Positions 10,390 to 21,995 of a DNA stretch of 64,000 bases are shown piece after piece. A program made the translations under genes and the position numbers. The DNA comes from Fulvia fulva. Taxonomy: Eukaryota > Ascomycota > Dothideomycetes > Mycosphaerellales > Mycosphaerellaceae. Each line of letters begins with the position of its first letter. Position 1 is the first letter of the stretch. The stretch is taken from the NCBI RefSeq assembly GCF_020509005.1, contig NC_063019.1:2356001-2420000 (forward strand), in the 5' to 3' direction. A model generated the notes under the pieces. It was not told the DNA's origin, ran no database searches, and saw only the letters and a program-made list of their open reading frames with translations.

Positions 10390-13300
10390 GTAGCCCCCCC
10401 GAACAAAGCTAAGTTCCTACGAAGCCGTAGTAGTTCTATATATCGAGGATGTTTAGCTTTAGTACTAGGCCTAGGCCTAATATTATAGTCGATACACTAT
10501 TAGTAAGCCCCGTCGAAGAGCTTAGATTCGAAGAGCCTACCGATATTAACTTCTAGGCCGTCTACGCGGGCGTAGTATTCTTCGATTGCTTAACGATTAA
10601 AGATAATATATTAGATAGGTTCCTATAAGGTATCCTACTTAGGGTAACCTTACTATTCGACTTTATACTTAATCGGTAGTAGTCCTTTAACGTCGTTAGG
10701 CTCTACGTAGATTCCCCGGATCTTACGGACGGTATAGTCGTTAGAAGGTAGGTTAATAGGCTCGTCGACTTCTACTTCATCGGGAGGACCTAGTATGTCT
10801 TAGTTTTAGTCCGGGAATAGGTCCTTAGCTAACGGCCGAAGGCGTACGGGATAGAAGACGTCGTAGATCTTTATATTCGTAGGAAGAGCTAGACGGTAGG
10901 CGTATAAACTAATACGCTCGGTGATCTCAAAAGGACCTAGGTTCTTCTAGCTTAGCTTCTTAGAGGGGCGGTCCGTCTTGATGTTCTTAGAGTTAAGGTA
11001 GACTATATCGCCTACTTAGTAGTCGGGAGCTAGCTAGCGACGACGATTAGCTTGATCCTCGTAGATTGCTTATACGTATACTATCTCGTCGTAAACTTCT
11101 TTATAGATCTGTAAGAGCATAGTAGTAAACTCGTCTACTACTTACTCGTTTACGTCTTCGGTAGGCGGGAGAGGTTCTTCTAGTTCTATACCTATATAAG
11201 GGTAGTAACCTCTCGTAGTATAGAAGGGAGAGTAGCTAGTAGTCTCCGAGTCCTAGTTACGAGTAGCGAATTCTACCGTAGGGATATACTAAGGCCAATC
11301 CTTCTAGTAGTAGTCGACGAAGTAACGAAGGACCTACTCGAGGATAGCGTTCGTAATTTCGGTCTAGCCGTCGGTCTATAGCTAAAAACTGGTCGAGAGG
11401 TTATACTTAATGCCTAGGATAGTATATAGACGCTTCTAGAAGTACGAGATAAACTAGGTGCCTCTATTAGAGGTAATGCTATCCGGGAGGCCTTAAAAGC
11501 GCTAGACGAATTCGTAGAACAAGCGAGTAGTCTCCTTTACGGTCATACTCTAGTACGGGATTATATACCGGTCCTTAGAGTAACGGTCTACGATTACTAG
11601 AAGGGCCTTTACTTTTACGCCGCTAAAGGTCTTACCGTAAGGAGGATCGGTAATAAAGTCTATCGTGATGTACTTCTACGGACGATTAGGAGCCGGGAGA
11701 GGGTATAAGAGACCGTAGGGGCGGTAGCGGTTAGCTTTAGCTCTTCGGTAAGTAGCGTAGTTTAGTACGTAGCGGCGGACGTCCTTCTAGGAATACGGCT
11801 ACTAGTAATACCTAGCGAGGAGCTTATAGGTCTTAGCTACGCCTAGGTGACCCCTAGAGGCGGAGTCTTAGACGATTTAAAGAATCTTAGCTTAGATATT
11901 AGAGCCTTCGGGCTACGGTACGTAAAGCTTCTTATAGAAGTAGACGACACCTTCCTAGAGCTCGTACTCGGATAGCGAGAAGCCCGGAAATATCCTCGCG
12001 CTAGATTTAAGGGCCTGAACTAACTCTTAGGCGTCTAGGTCGGTATCGTACGCTATTCGTACTCGTGCTATAATACCTTCGGGCTACTCCTTATTATTAA
12101 ACCCCTTAAAGTCTAATTTGGATAAGCCGTCGGTCGTTACTAAGCCCTCTTTATCGTCGTTCAAGTCCTTAGCGTCCGAGGAGTATTCTTTAGGCTCGGA
12201 TTTATCGTTACTCTTGTTAAGGTAGGTAGGAGCGAGTACGAGAGTAGCAAAGAAAGCGGCGAGCGTAGGCTAGCCGTTCGATAGGTACTCTCGAAGCTCG
12301 GAAGAGAGGTTGTACTCTTTAATAACTTGTTGCTCTACGATTTGCCGGCCCCCTCTTCGATTAACTAGAGAGTTACTAGGGCGGCGGGTAAGGGCGTCGG
12401 CTATCGAGTTGGCCTTACCGGGCGTATACGAGATTATAAAGTTGAACCGGGAGAGGAACTCGCTCTAGCGGGCCTAGCGACAATTAAGTAGCTTGCTCTT
12501 TATAAAGTAGACGAGGTTCTTATAGTCGGAGCTTACTTAGACGGGTATAGTAGAGCCTTCGAGCTCGGGGCGCTACTCTTCGAAAGCTTTGACGATAGCG
12601 AGAAGCTCCTTGTCGTAGATCTCGTAGTTATACTCCGTAGCGGTCATCTTCTTAGAGAGGAAGGCGATAGGTAACTAGGGGGATTTAGGCGAGCGGCGTT
12701 ATAGTAGGACACCGCCTACTACGCCGTCTAATACGTCGGTCTCTATACGGGTCTCTAGTTCGAAATCGAAGTGCTATAGAAGCGGGTTCTTAATAAACTT
12801 TGCTTTAAGTAAGTCAAAAGCCTCCTAGTATTCGTCGGTCTAGGCGAACTTCTTACCCTTACGCGTAAGCTTCGTCAAAGGGCGTACTACGCCCGAGAAT
12901 ACGTAGATAAAGCGGCGGTAGAAGTTAGTAAAGCCTAGGAAACCCTAGACCTCTTTAACGTTCGTAGGAGTATCCTATTCGACGATAGCGTCGATCTTCT
13001 CTTAGTCTATCTTAATACCGTCTACGGTAATAATTAAACTAAGGAACTTGACTTCGGTCTTCTTAAACTCGTACTTATTAATGTCGAGCTATAAGCCGGC
13101 GTCTACGAGCTTCTAAAGGACCTTATAGACGTGCTCGCGGTGCTCCTCCTTAGTCTCGCTATAGACTAGGATGTCGTCGATATAGGTAGTATAGAACTGA
13201 TCGAGGAACTCTTAAAAGATGTTGTTAATAAAGTTCTAGAAGGTACTAGGCCCGTTATAAACGCCGAAGGGCATAACGAGCGACTCGAATAGCCCGTAGC

Positions 13301-14390
13301 GAGTACGGAAGGCTATAAGATACTCGTATCCTTCTACTATTCGTAACTTATTAAACGTAGCGATAACATCGAGCTGAGTGAAGTACTTGGCCTTAGAGAG
13401 GCGCTCGAGCGTCTCCTAAATCAACGGTATTAGGTAGCGGTTCTTCTTTATAATAGCGTTTAAGCCTCGGTAGTCTACGTAGAAGCGTAGGCTACCGCCG
13501 GGCTTCTTAACGAATATAACGGGACTACTAGCGCTAGAACGGCTCGCTCGAATAAACCCCTTCTTTAGGTTCTCTTCGAGGTATCTCTTAAGGACGATAA
13601 GCTCTTCTCGGGACATAGAATATAGCGGTCCGAACGGTGTCTCTATACCTTCTTCTAGCTTAATCTTGTGGTCGTAAGGGCAATAAGGAGGTAGCTCGTC
13701 TACGGCTTTAGTATCGAATACGTAGAGGATATAGTATGCCTAAAGAGGGACCTTCGTAGTAGGGTCGGTAGGTATACGCTTCTTATCGAGCTTCTCGAGG
13801 GCGATGTCGATATCGCGGAGAGAGGCGGCGAAGACTTAAGCTTTAGGCTACTTAGTAGTAGTAGTAAAGGTAGCGGCGTTTACCTAGAAGATCTTAGTAT
13901 ACTTAGGACCGCGCTAAGGCGGCGGAGAAGGCGGAGGTGCCGGAGGAACTTCTAGAGGGAAGCTAATAGTAAGGGAAGTCTAGTCGATAATAGGTCGGTA
14001 TCGTCTAAACTAGGGGAGGCCGAGGATAAACTTCTAATACGGTAGGGACGTAAGGAAGCTAGTGATCGATATACGCTTACCTCCGAGGGTGATTAACGTA
14101 TATATAACATAAGTAATCTTACTAGTAGTAGTCTCCCTACCGTTAAAGAGTTTAAGGGTACGAGGGTACTTTAGTTCCTAGGGTTCGAGGTTAAGAGAGG
14201 TCGCGAGTTTATAGTCTATAAAAGACTCGCCTAGTACGCTAGTGTCTATAAGAGTGAGATTAGAAGAAGAGAGTTTCTTTAAGCCGATATTTATATTCGT
14301 AACGAACGGTTTATAAGCGTAGTCCTTACCCGTCTCGTCGTATAGGTCTAGCTATACTGTATTGATCCTTAACTTCCTTCCTCTCTTTAC
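10390..14390 (-). pseudogene. Pol of RIP-mutated family A gypsy
   Basis: It aligns base for base with the young pol genes (protease, reverse transcriptase, RNase H, integrase, chromodomain) but has many in-frame TAG stops. The longest clean piece is a 66-codon RT fragment at 13416-13616 (VDYRGLNAI). The shift from family consensus is mainly Trp and Gln codons to TAG. It is not functional. Confidence 0.9.
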
Positions 14391-14437
14391 TTTCGGTAAA
14401 CGTTATTCTTAGTCTTTATCGCGTCGATAAGGAAGAC

Positions 14438-15598
14438 CTAGGCTTTTTCCTACTTAGCGGGAGTAGTAGGAGTAGGCTCGATAGCGCCGATAGCGCCGCG
14501 AACCGGGTTACGGGCATTACGGGTAGCGAGCTACGGACAGTTAGCTACGATATAGCCTAGACCGCCGTAGTAGGTATAGAGTCCGGCCTAGCGACGGCGA
14601 AGCTTCTCTTTAGGAGTAAGCTTACCGTTAACGAGGCCCTAGACTCGAGGGACGGCGGTACTAGCGCTAAGATCTATAGCGTTACCTATAGAGACGGGAG
14701 GGAGAGCCGTAGGAGCGGCGGCGCCTAGTAGAGTAGCGAAGTGGCTTCCGGGACTACGAGGCTAACGACCTTAAGAACGGGAAGCGAGGAGAGAGGCGGT
14801 ATGTTTTATATTAGAGTCGAGGCGCTAGTAGGTCTCGACGAGCTTACGGAAGCTTATAGTACCGACGTCCTTGTCCTCGAGGGCTCGAAGAAGCTCTACT
14901 AACAAACTACGGCGGAGAGTGCTCTTCTTAGTCTCTTCGTTATAGCCGGTAAACCCGATATCGCGGTTAAAGGCCGCGAGGTACTCGGCGAAGCTCTTGT
15001 TCTTCTAGAGGAGGTTATAGATAGCGTTCTAGGCGGTAGCTCTACGGTCTAGATCACTAAAGGCGGTACGGAGGTCCTATATTAAGGTAAGGACGTCCGG
15101 GCAGCCGATAGTCTACGTAGCATTATCGATATAGTGTTATACCTAAGCCGCGGCGTCTCCCTAAAGGAGGGAGAAGACGTACGTAACCTTATCCTTCTCT
15201 TACGGAAAGTAGTCGGTATTGGCTAATAGCTTAATAGTAAGCTATGTCTTAAATGCCTTAAACTTGCTCTTATTACCGTCGAACTCGTCTAGGTCGTTAA
15301 CCTTCTTAGAGAAGTACTAGCGGCGATTATCGTCGGCGTACGGGGCGAGGTTCTAGAAGGTGTTTATAATACCTTAAAGGTATATTGCTTAGTTGTTTAC
15401 TTACTCGACCTACTAGGCGGTCTCGCGGAAAGAGGAGACGGTACGGTTAATAAGAGCGTAGGCGGTATCGGGGTTAGCGTTTACCTAGGTACCGAAGGTA
15501 GCGGCGTTCGAGAAGGGGATATTAGCCTACTTACTAAAGTAGAATAGAGTGTCTTAGTTGTCGAGGTTAACACCTCTATCGGTAGCGTGGTCACCTAT
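14438..15598 (-). pseudogene. Gag of RIP-mutated family A gypsy
   Basis: It is collinear with the 386-aa Gag of the young copies at a constant offset and destroyed by TAG stops. The CCHC cysteines are altered in the way expected from TGC-to-TAC changes. Confidence 0.85.
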
Positions 15599-15640
15599 AA
15601 GGATGACTCGAGTAGTTAACGGTTTGTTAGTCTTTCGTAA

Positions 15641-16159
15641 TATTAGGGCGAGAGCCTAGCCTATAAGATATAAGAGTAAAAGCGAGAATATAGGTACGAA
15701 GTACAGATATAAAGGGTATAGTATAATCGCTATATAAAACGAAAGACGAAGAAAGTAAGAGAGGCCTAGGGAAGGCTAGATATTTATACGCGACTCTCGC
15801 GAGTACGTGTTCCCGTATTAATAGGGCTAACCCGTACAAAGCCGCGCTTAGTAGCTTTGCTCAAAACCTTATTCTAACCTGCCCTACGTTCCGAGTCTTC
15901 TACGTGCTTCTTCTAGGGTCTAGCGTAGTCGCGGGTCCTCGCGGGAGTGCCGTAAGTTATATAGTTACGAGCCGAAGTAAATCTATTAAGGTTTAGTAGA
16001 GTAGTAAATTTAGAGGGCTAGGTCCCGTAGTGAATATTACGGGGTATATAATTCTTAGCGCTTATATACTAAGCTAGACTTTCACTTCTTGACGACTTCT
16101 AAGCACTCTAAGGCTCTTCTATCCCTACCTTCTATACACTCTATAGGGAGACTATAACA
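15641..16159 (-). repeat. 5' LTR of RIP-mutated family A gypsy
   Basis: It begins TATTAGGGCG and ends CTATAACA, followed by target duplication CTACT. The sequence ACGAAAGAC inside it (about 15739-15747, plus strand) mirrors the primer-binding site just outside the LTR. Confidence 0.9.
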
Positions 16160-16164
16160 CTACT

Positions 16165-16960
16165 ATAGCGCTTCGACCTCTATTAGTTCGTTAAGTTTAA
16201 TAAGATAAGGCTACTTAAGAAGGTGTAGCTACTACCTCGAATACGAGAGCCTAATATCTACTTTAGTAACCGCAAGCCTATAATAGGTAGTATAACGTTA
16301 TATTCGACGAAGCGAGCACTTACTACTTATAATTTAGACGACTTGATTAAGGCTACTATTAAGAGAGCGAAGCCGGCTATAGTAACGACTACTACCTTCG
16401 TTCTTAAGCCTAGAGTATTACTTACTTAATTGAAGAAGACAGGACCTAATTATAGCTATAAGGGTAGCTAATGCCGTACTTAGTAATGCCCTTACTAACG
16501 AGACAATCGAGTATATAGTCCTACCTATTAGGCTACTAGATACGAGTACTATAACCTTCGGTAGGAGTCCTTATGACTAGCTCCGCCGAAGTAGCTAAGT
16601 GAGGTCGATATACTACGCTAACGACTCGCTAAGATAGAGGCTTATAAGTAGTAGCGACAATATACTAAAGAGGAGCGAGTAAGATTATAGGCTAACTACT
16701 ATCAATAGTAAACAATATTAGCTAAGTAATACCGTCGATAGGTTACGCTATACCAATACTAATTATAGTAGTTATAGTAGCAACGGATAGTTTATCTATC
16801 GACTTAGCCGGTAAGGCCTCTATACTATAGTACCGTCTAGTAATAGCACTTCTAATAGTCGTAGCAATAGCTAGGTAAGTATTAATATTAGCAACAGTAA
16901 TAATAGGCCTATTATATCTAGTAGTAGTAACGACAGCTTAATTAGTATAAACTAGTATAT
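16165..16960 (+). pseudogene. Continuation of the RIP-mutated MULE after the gypsy
   Basis: The reading frame interrupted at 9865 resumes here by virtue of the CTACT duplication. It is heavily TAG-stopped. Recognisable family motifs are lacking, apart from a weak Cys-rich stretch near 16460-16510. The right end of the MULE is not defined. Confidence 0.4.
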
Positions 16961-17130
16961 ATAGCGCGTAGATATAGGGCTATAGGGTAGAAGCTAATAG
17001 GCCCTAAGTAGATAGTAGTAATAATACCTTTTCTTAGCCTTATTCTAATATGCTCCTTATAGCGAAGTGATAATGATGCTAAGTATACGATATAGGCGCA
17101 AATACGCTATACTACGTATATTATATATCG
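16961..17130. other. TA-rich degenerate junction, no feature recognised
   Basis: This is low-complexity TA/TAG-rich sequence between the MULE remains and the first LINE-derived sequence. I see no coding, LTR or terminal repeat signal. Confidence 0.3.
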
Positions 17131-19638
17131 TGGGTTATTACTAGGGGGAAGGCGGCGATCTAGAGGGAACGGAAGTATCGAGGATCGGACAGTACTATCG
17201 GATACCTTCTATTACGCTAGCTCTCCCTAAGCCTAAGAACTGGACCCTAAATTTAGATAGTATCTACCTCTAATATTAGGCGGATCGCTATTAAGGTCTA
17301 CTAAACTATATAATCTAATATACTATTGGCCGACTATTTCTTCTCGACGTAAGTAGAGGTAGACCTTACGGATACCGACCCGAGTATATACCCGGAACCC
17401 CTAGACATAGATTGGGCGGTTAGCTCTAATATAGTAATAGGAGTTATAAGTAAGCTAAAAGGTCGGAAAGCCCTAGGCCTAGATAGGATACTAAACATAC
17501 TGCTAAAAGAGTAAAGAGAAGAGATTACGCCGAGCCTAGTAAACCTATTTACCGCGCGCCTACGGCTAGGGTATCACCCGAAGCCGTATAGAGAGTCTAT
17601 AACAGTAGTGCTACGTAAGCTATAGAAGGAGGACTATACTTAGCCCAAGTCGTATAGACTAATCGTACTTCTAAACACGATAGGGAAGGTCCTAGAAAAG
17701 ATAGTAGCCTAGAGACTTACGTAGCTAGCCGAGGACAACTACGTACTCCTAGTAATATAGATAGGGGGAAGAAGCTAGCGATCGACACTAATAGTAATAG
17801 AGCTAATTACGGAGTAAATTCAGACCCTCTAGTACTACGGTAGGAACCGAGCGGCGTTCTTACTATCCCTCGACATCGTAGGAGCCTTCGACAACGTCTT
17901 ATACTAAAGGCTAATATATATCCTATAGTAGAAAGGCATCCCCTAGTAGGTAACGACGTTCGTCTACTCCTTTCTCTAGGAACGGACGACATACCTAGTC
18001 CTAGGAAGGTACACGTCCGACCCGGTGAAGGCAGAGACTGGAATACCTCAGGGATCTACTCTCTCCCCTATCCTGTTTCTAATATTTATGTCGGATCTAA
18101 TCCCCCTACTCACCTCTCCGCAAACCTCAGCATCGGGGTTCGTAGACGATACAAACATCCTAGCCTGGTCAGACTCGACAGAAGAGAACTGTCGCCTCCT
18201 TGAAGATAGGCACAAGAAATGCGAGGAGTGGGCAAAGAAGCATGGTGCCCGGTTCGCCCCTGAAAAGTACCAACTTATACACTTCAGTAAAGCGAGAACA
18301 CACCATAATATGAAGGCGGCGGTAAGAATCCAAGGCTACGAGACCAAGCCATCAGCGGAGCTACGAGTACTAGGGATCTGGCTCGACCCGAAGCTAAGCT
18401 GGAATGTACAGATTAAGAAAGCCCAGAGTCGAGCGCAAGTCAATGAAGCCTCGATAAAGAGGCTTACGGCATCTACATGGGGAGCAACATTCGACAAGGC
18501 AAGAGTAATGTATAAGGCGATCGTCAGACCAGCTATGTTGTACGGGGCACAGATTTGGGGAACAGGAGGCGCAGGCAAGCCGATCCCGAAACGGATAGAG
18601 CAACCCCTAAACAGGACACAGGCAGGCAACCTACGTAGGGTACTAGGCGCATACAAGACAACGTCAACAAGCACGGTAGAAATGGAGACAGGAATACCAC
18701 CAATCGGCCAGTATATCCGGGGAATGAGAATTCAATACGCGGCAAAGACGACAGGTTACCTAGCACAAACCACGATCCAGGAGGCAAAGAATAAGATAGA
18801 AAGCCGCTACCGGAGAGGGGCAGGATATAGGACAAGCCAAAAAGAGGATGACCTTACGACCTTTACGGCCGTACAGACAAGCACCGAATGGCTAGCACGA
18901 AAGGAGGAGGAGCGTAGGACTCGCCAGGCCGGCGGGAGCAAGGCTAAGACCCAAAACCTAGCGGAACAGATAGCGAGCTGCCTATGGGAGCAGGACTGGA
19001 AAAGGAAGCCCCCTAAGACAACAGGCCCGATAGCGCTCCGAGCCTTCTAGAGACACAATTACTAGCTATATAGGGACCTGACAAGGGCCGAGGCAAGCAT
19101 AGCGATCCAAATTAGGTCCGAACATATTAGGTTAAGGGCCTACCTATTTAGAAGACGCGTACTAGAGATCTATAGCCTAGCCTACTAGTGTAGCTACCTA
19201 TCGTAAAACCTAGAACATATGCTACTACAATACCCGTAGTAGGCGAAAGGTAGGGGAAATTAGAGGTACTAAGCGGGAAGGAGAGACTATAAGTTAATTA
19301 TTAGGGACAAAGGTAACATTCGCCGAATCTCTCGGTAGATACTATAGTAGGGATACCTCTAGTAGTTTAGCCTCGCTAGCGAGACGGAGGAGTAGATAGA
19401 CAAGAGGCGGAAGCTAGGGGGGTTGTAGATAGGGCAGTCATTAGGGCAGGCCTATAACACTAGCGTACCCCTAATAAGAGAAAATTAAGACAATAACTAG
19501 GAGGAAAAGATAGGCGGGAAGGAGGAGGGGTTTTTACTAATACGGTTTCCCCTCTATATATACGAAAACAAGATAGTATAGCTATATAGGCCAAAGGGCA
19601 CTATAACAGCTTAATGAAATATCTATCTATCTATATAG
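17131..19638 (+). mobile_element. LINE-1: Tad1-type non-LTR retrotransposon, 5'-truncated, mostly RIP-mutated
   Basis: The reverse transcriptase domain can be read in plus through stops: KALGLDRILN near 17470-17500, LLSLDIVGAFDNV (motif A) near 17860-17895, then the unmutated core (18015-19050). A C-terminal Cys/His relic (SYLSQNLEHMLL) lies near 19195-19215. The 3' end is a run of ATCT tetramers (about 19621-19635), the same tail as on the other LINEs here. No endonuclease is seen, so the copy is 5'-truncated or broken. Confidence 0.75.
18015..19050 (+). pseudogene. Unmutated reverse-transcriptase core of LINE-1
   Basis: A 341-codon open stretch without an ATG of its own: ETGIPQGSTLSPILFLIFMS (motif B), GFVDDTNILAW (the FVDD catalytic motif), CEEWAKKHGARFAPEKYQLI, then VLGIWLDPKLSW and TASTWGATFDKARVMYKAI, ending in a TAG that replaces Gln. 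It is about 70% identical by eye to the LINE at 33.1-34.9 kb, so it is a separate subfamily. It keeps CA and TG dinucleotides, while LINE sequence on both sides is RIP-mutated. Confidence 0.8.
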
Positions 19639-19639
19639 T

Positions 19640-21579
19640 CGTAGAAAGCCTATACGATACGAGTACGTACCGGGATTTCACCCTTATCTAGATTGTCTTC
19701 TAACTCCGGAGGAACGAATAGGCTATAACTACTATATATATTCTTAATATATATTATGCCTCCGACTAAGACTATATAACGATTATCGATACGGTACTTC
19801 CTTAGTAAGGTATATAGTTCATCTAGTTCTAGCTATTAAACGGCTTCCGTAGCCTCTAGACATATATAGAGTCCTCGAATAGCGGTCGTAAGCGGGGTTA
19901 TAACGTTATTAGTATATAACGATAACACTCTAGTAGACGATAGGTTTAGGATATAATCTAGGCCTAGTAATACCTAATACTACTGTTAGTTTTGTAGGTT
20001 ATCTAGGTGTCTAGGCTTCGGTAAGTCCTATAAACGTCGGGTTAAGCTATCTAGCTTAGTACCTTAAACTCCTAGCCTATAGACAATCTTAAAGAAGAAC
20101 TACGAGAGAAACTCGGCCTAGCGAGCTTATCTACGGTTCAATTGCTTCGTACTTATAAACTATTCGAGGTTCTTATAATCGAAGTATATAAGCGTCGGCT
20201 TGTCCTTAGATTCCGGGTCTAGTAGATTCTTATAATCGTCGGTACCGTATTCGTTAATAGTTAGCTCCGGTCGCTATTCCTCGAAAGCTTATATAACGGC
20301 TAGGAGCTCCTTATTATAGATATTATAGTTATATTACTAGGGATCTATCTTCTTAGATATATAAGCAATAGGATGTAATACTCCTCGCTCGTTACATTAT
20401 AAAAGTACTACTACTATTACGTAATCTAAGGCATCTGTTTCTAGAATAGTCTCTCGCCCTAGGTAGAAGTGTTTTAAGGTAGGCGTATCGATAAATGCTT
20501 ACTTTAATACTTCGAACGCCTATTAATATACTAGAGAATAGTCCTATAGGACATTCTTCCTCGTAAGCTTCGTTATAGGCAAGTAGATCTTACTAAAATT
20601 TCTAATAAACCTACGGTAGAAGTTAGTAAACCCTATAAACGATAAGATGTCGATAATATTTACGGGTATAGGCTAATTCTTAACGTATTTAATCTTAGCT
20701 AGGTCTATCTTAATGCCCTTATTTATAATGATAATACCTAGATAAGTAGTCTCGTGTCTAAAGAACTCGTATTTGTTAATATCTAACTAGAGCCCGGCGG
20801 TATATAGCTTTCGTAGAACCTTTAGAATATATTAGACATACTCTTCTCTTGTCTTACTAAAGACAAGTACGTTATTAAGGTAACATAACACAAAGTTATC
20901 TAGAAACTCCCTTAGTATATTGTTTAGAAATAACTAAAACGTTCCTAGTATATTATATAGTCTAAAGGGTATAACTACGTACTTAAACTACCTATATCTA
21001 GTAGTAAAGGCCGTTTTCTACTCGTCTCCTACTATAATACGGATACGATTAAACGTAGCGATGACATCTAGCTTAGTGAACTATTACGCGCTAGTAATAC
21101 GATCTAAGGTCTCTTAGAATAGTGGAATCGGGTAGCGACTCTTTGTCGTAAGCGCGTTTAGAGCTCTATAGTCTACGTATAATCGTAGCCCTCTACCCGG
21201 CTTTTTAACTATTAGAATAGGTACTACTACTAGTAATACGCTTCTCTAAATAAAACCTTTCTTAAGTTGGTCGTCGATCTACTTCTTAATCACCTCGTTC
21301 TCTCGTATAGAGAAGGAGTATAGTCTTCGAAATAGCGGTATCTAACTATTCTTTAGCTTGATCTTATAGTCTACGCTAGGCCGTCGCGGTAGGACCTTAT
21401 CTCCTTCCTTACGGCTAAACAGCCTAGCAATTTCCCTAAACTTTACTAGTAATAAAGGGATAGGATCCTAGTCTTTGTCCTTACCGTTTATAAAACGTTA
21501 ATAGTCGTTAGCTAATATAGTAGAGGCGTTAAGTTACCGCTAGGTATAGTTACCCTAGGGCTCCTCCTATCTATCTATG
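19640..21579 (-). pseudogene. Family B gypsy, RIP-mutated pol (RT, RNase H, start of integrase)
   Basis: On the minus strand, read through stops, the reverse transcriptase is seen near 21300-20800 (RT relic with LREFLDNFVLCYLNN, normally YxDD, then VLVFSKTREEY). RNase H follows near 20500-20080 (relic of the DYKNLEYF/NRRQARW segment). An acidic linker and the start of integrase run to about 19640, where LINE-1 abuts. It is heavily mutated and a different family from gypsy A. It is cut at 21579 by the young gypsy A copy and resumes at 27668. Confidence 0.7.
21575..21579. repeat. Target-site duplication CTATG, left
   Basis: CTATG directly before the LTR is repeated at 27663-27667 directly after the element, proving insertion as a unit. 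Confidence 0.95.
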
Positions 21580-21995
21580 TGTCAGGGCGAGAGCCTGGCC
21601 TGTGAGATGCAAGGGTGAAAGCGAGAATGCAGGTGCGAAGTGCAGATGCAAAAGGGTATGGTATGATTGCTACACAAAACAAAAGACGAAGAAAGCAAGA
21701 GAGGCCTGGGGAAGGCCAGATATTTATACGCGACCCTCGCGAGTGCGTGTCCCCGCATCAACAGGGCTAACCCGTGCGAAGCCGCGCTCAGCAGCTTTGC
21801 TCAAAACCTTATTCCAACCTGCCCCACGTTCCGAGTCTTCCACGTGCTTCTTCCAGGGTCCCGTAGCGAATGTTGCGGGGCATGTGATTCTTGGCGCTCA
21901 CACACCAAGCTGGACTGTCACTTCTTGACGACTTCTGAGCACTCTGAGGCTCTTCTGTCCCCACCTTCTGTACACTCTGTGGGGAGACCATGACA
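21580..21995 (-). repeat. 3' LTR, gypsy A copy 1
   Basis: A 416-bp LTR, TGTCAGGGCG ... CCATGACA on the plus strand. The polypurine-tract complement (GTAGCCCCCCCG) follows at 21996. The pol frame runs into this LTR and stops at 21809. Confidence 0.95.

Larger units (their letters stand above)
9871..16159 (-). mobile_element. Family A Ty3/gypsy chromovirus, RIP-mutated copy (6289 bp)
   Basis: A complete LTR element on the minus strand, flanked by the 5-bp target duplication CTACT (9866-9870 and 16160-16164). LTRs are 9871-10389 and 15641-16159 (519 bp each). The internal part, 10390-15640, is 5251 bp, exactly the length of the two young copies at 21580 and 36738. It aligns to them throughout with mainly CA-to-TA and TG-to-TA changes, while CpG is kept. 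It is inserted in the MULE. Confidence 0.92.

Noticed and set aside
19618..19640. Tetranucleotide ATCT run considered as an independent microsatellite
   Set aside because: The same run ends every LINE in the window; it is the LINE 3' tail.
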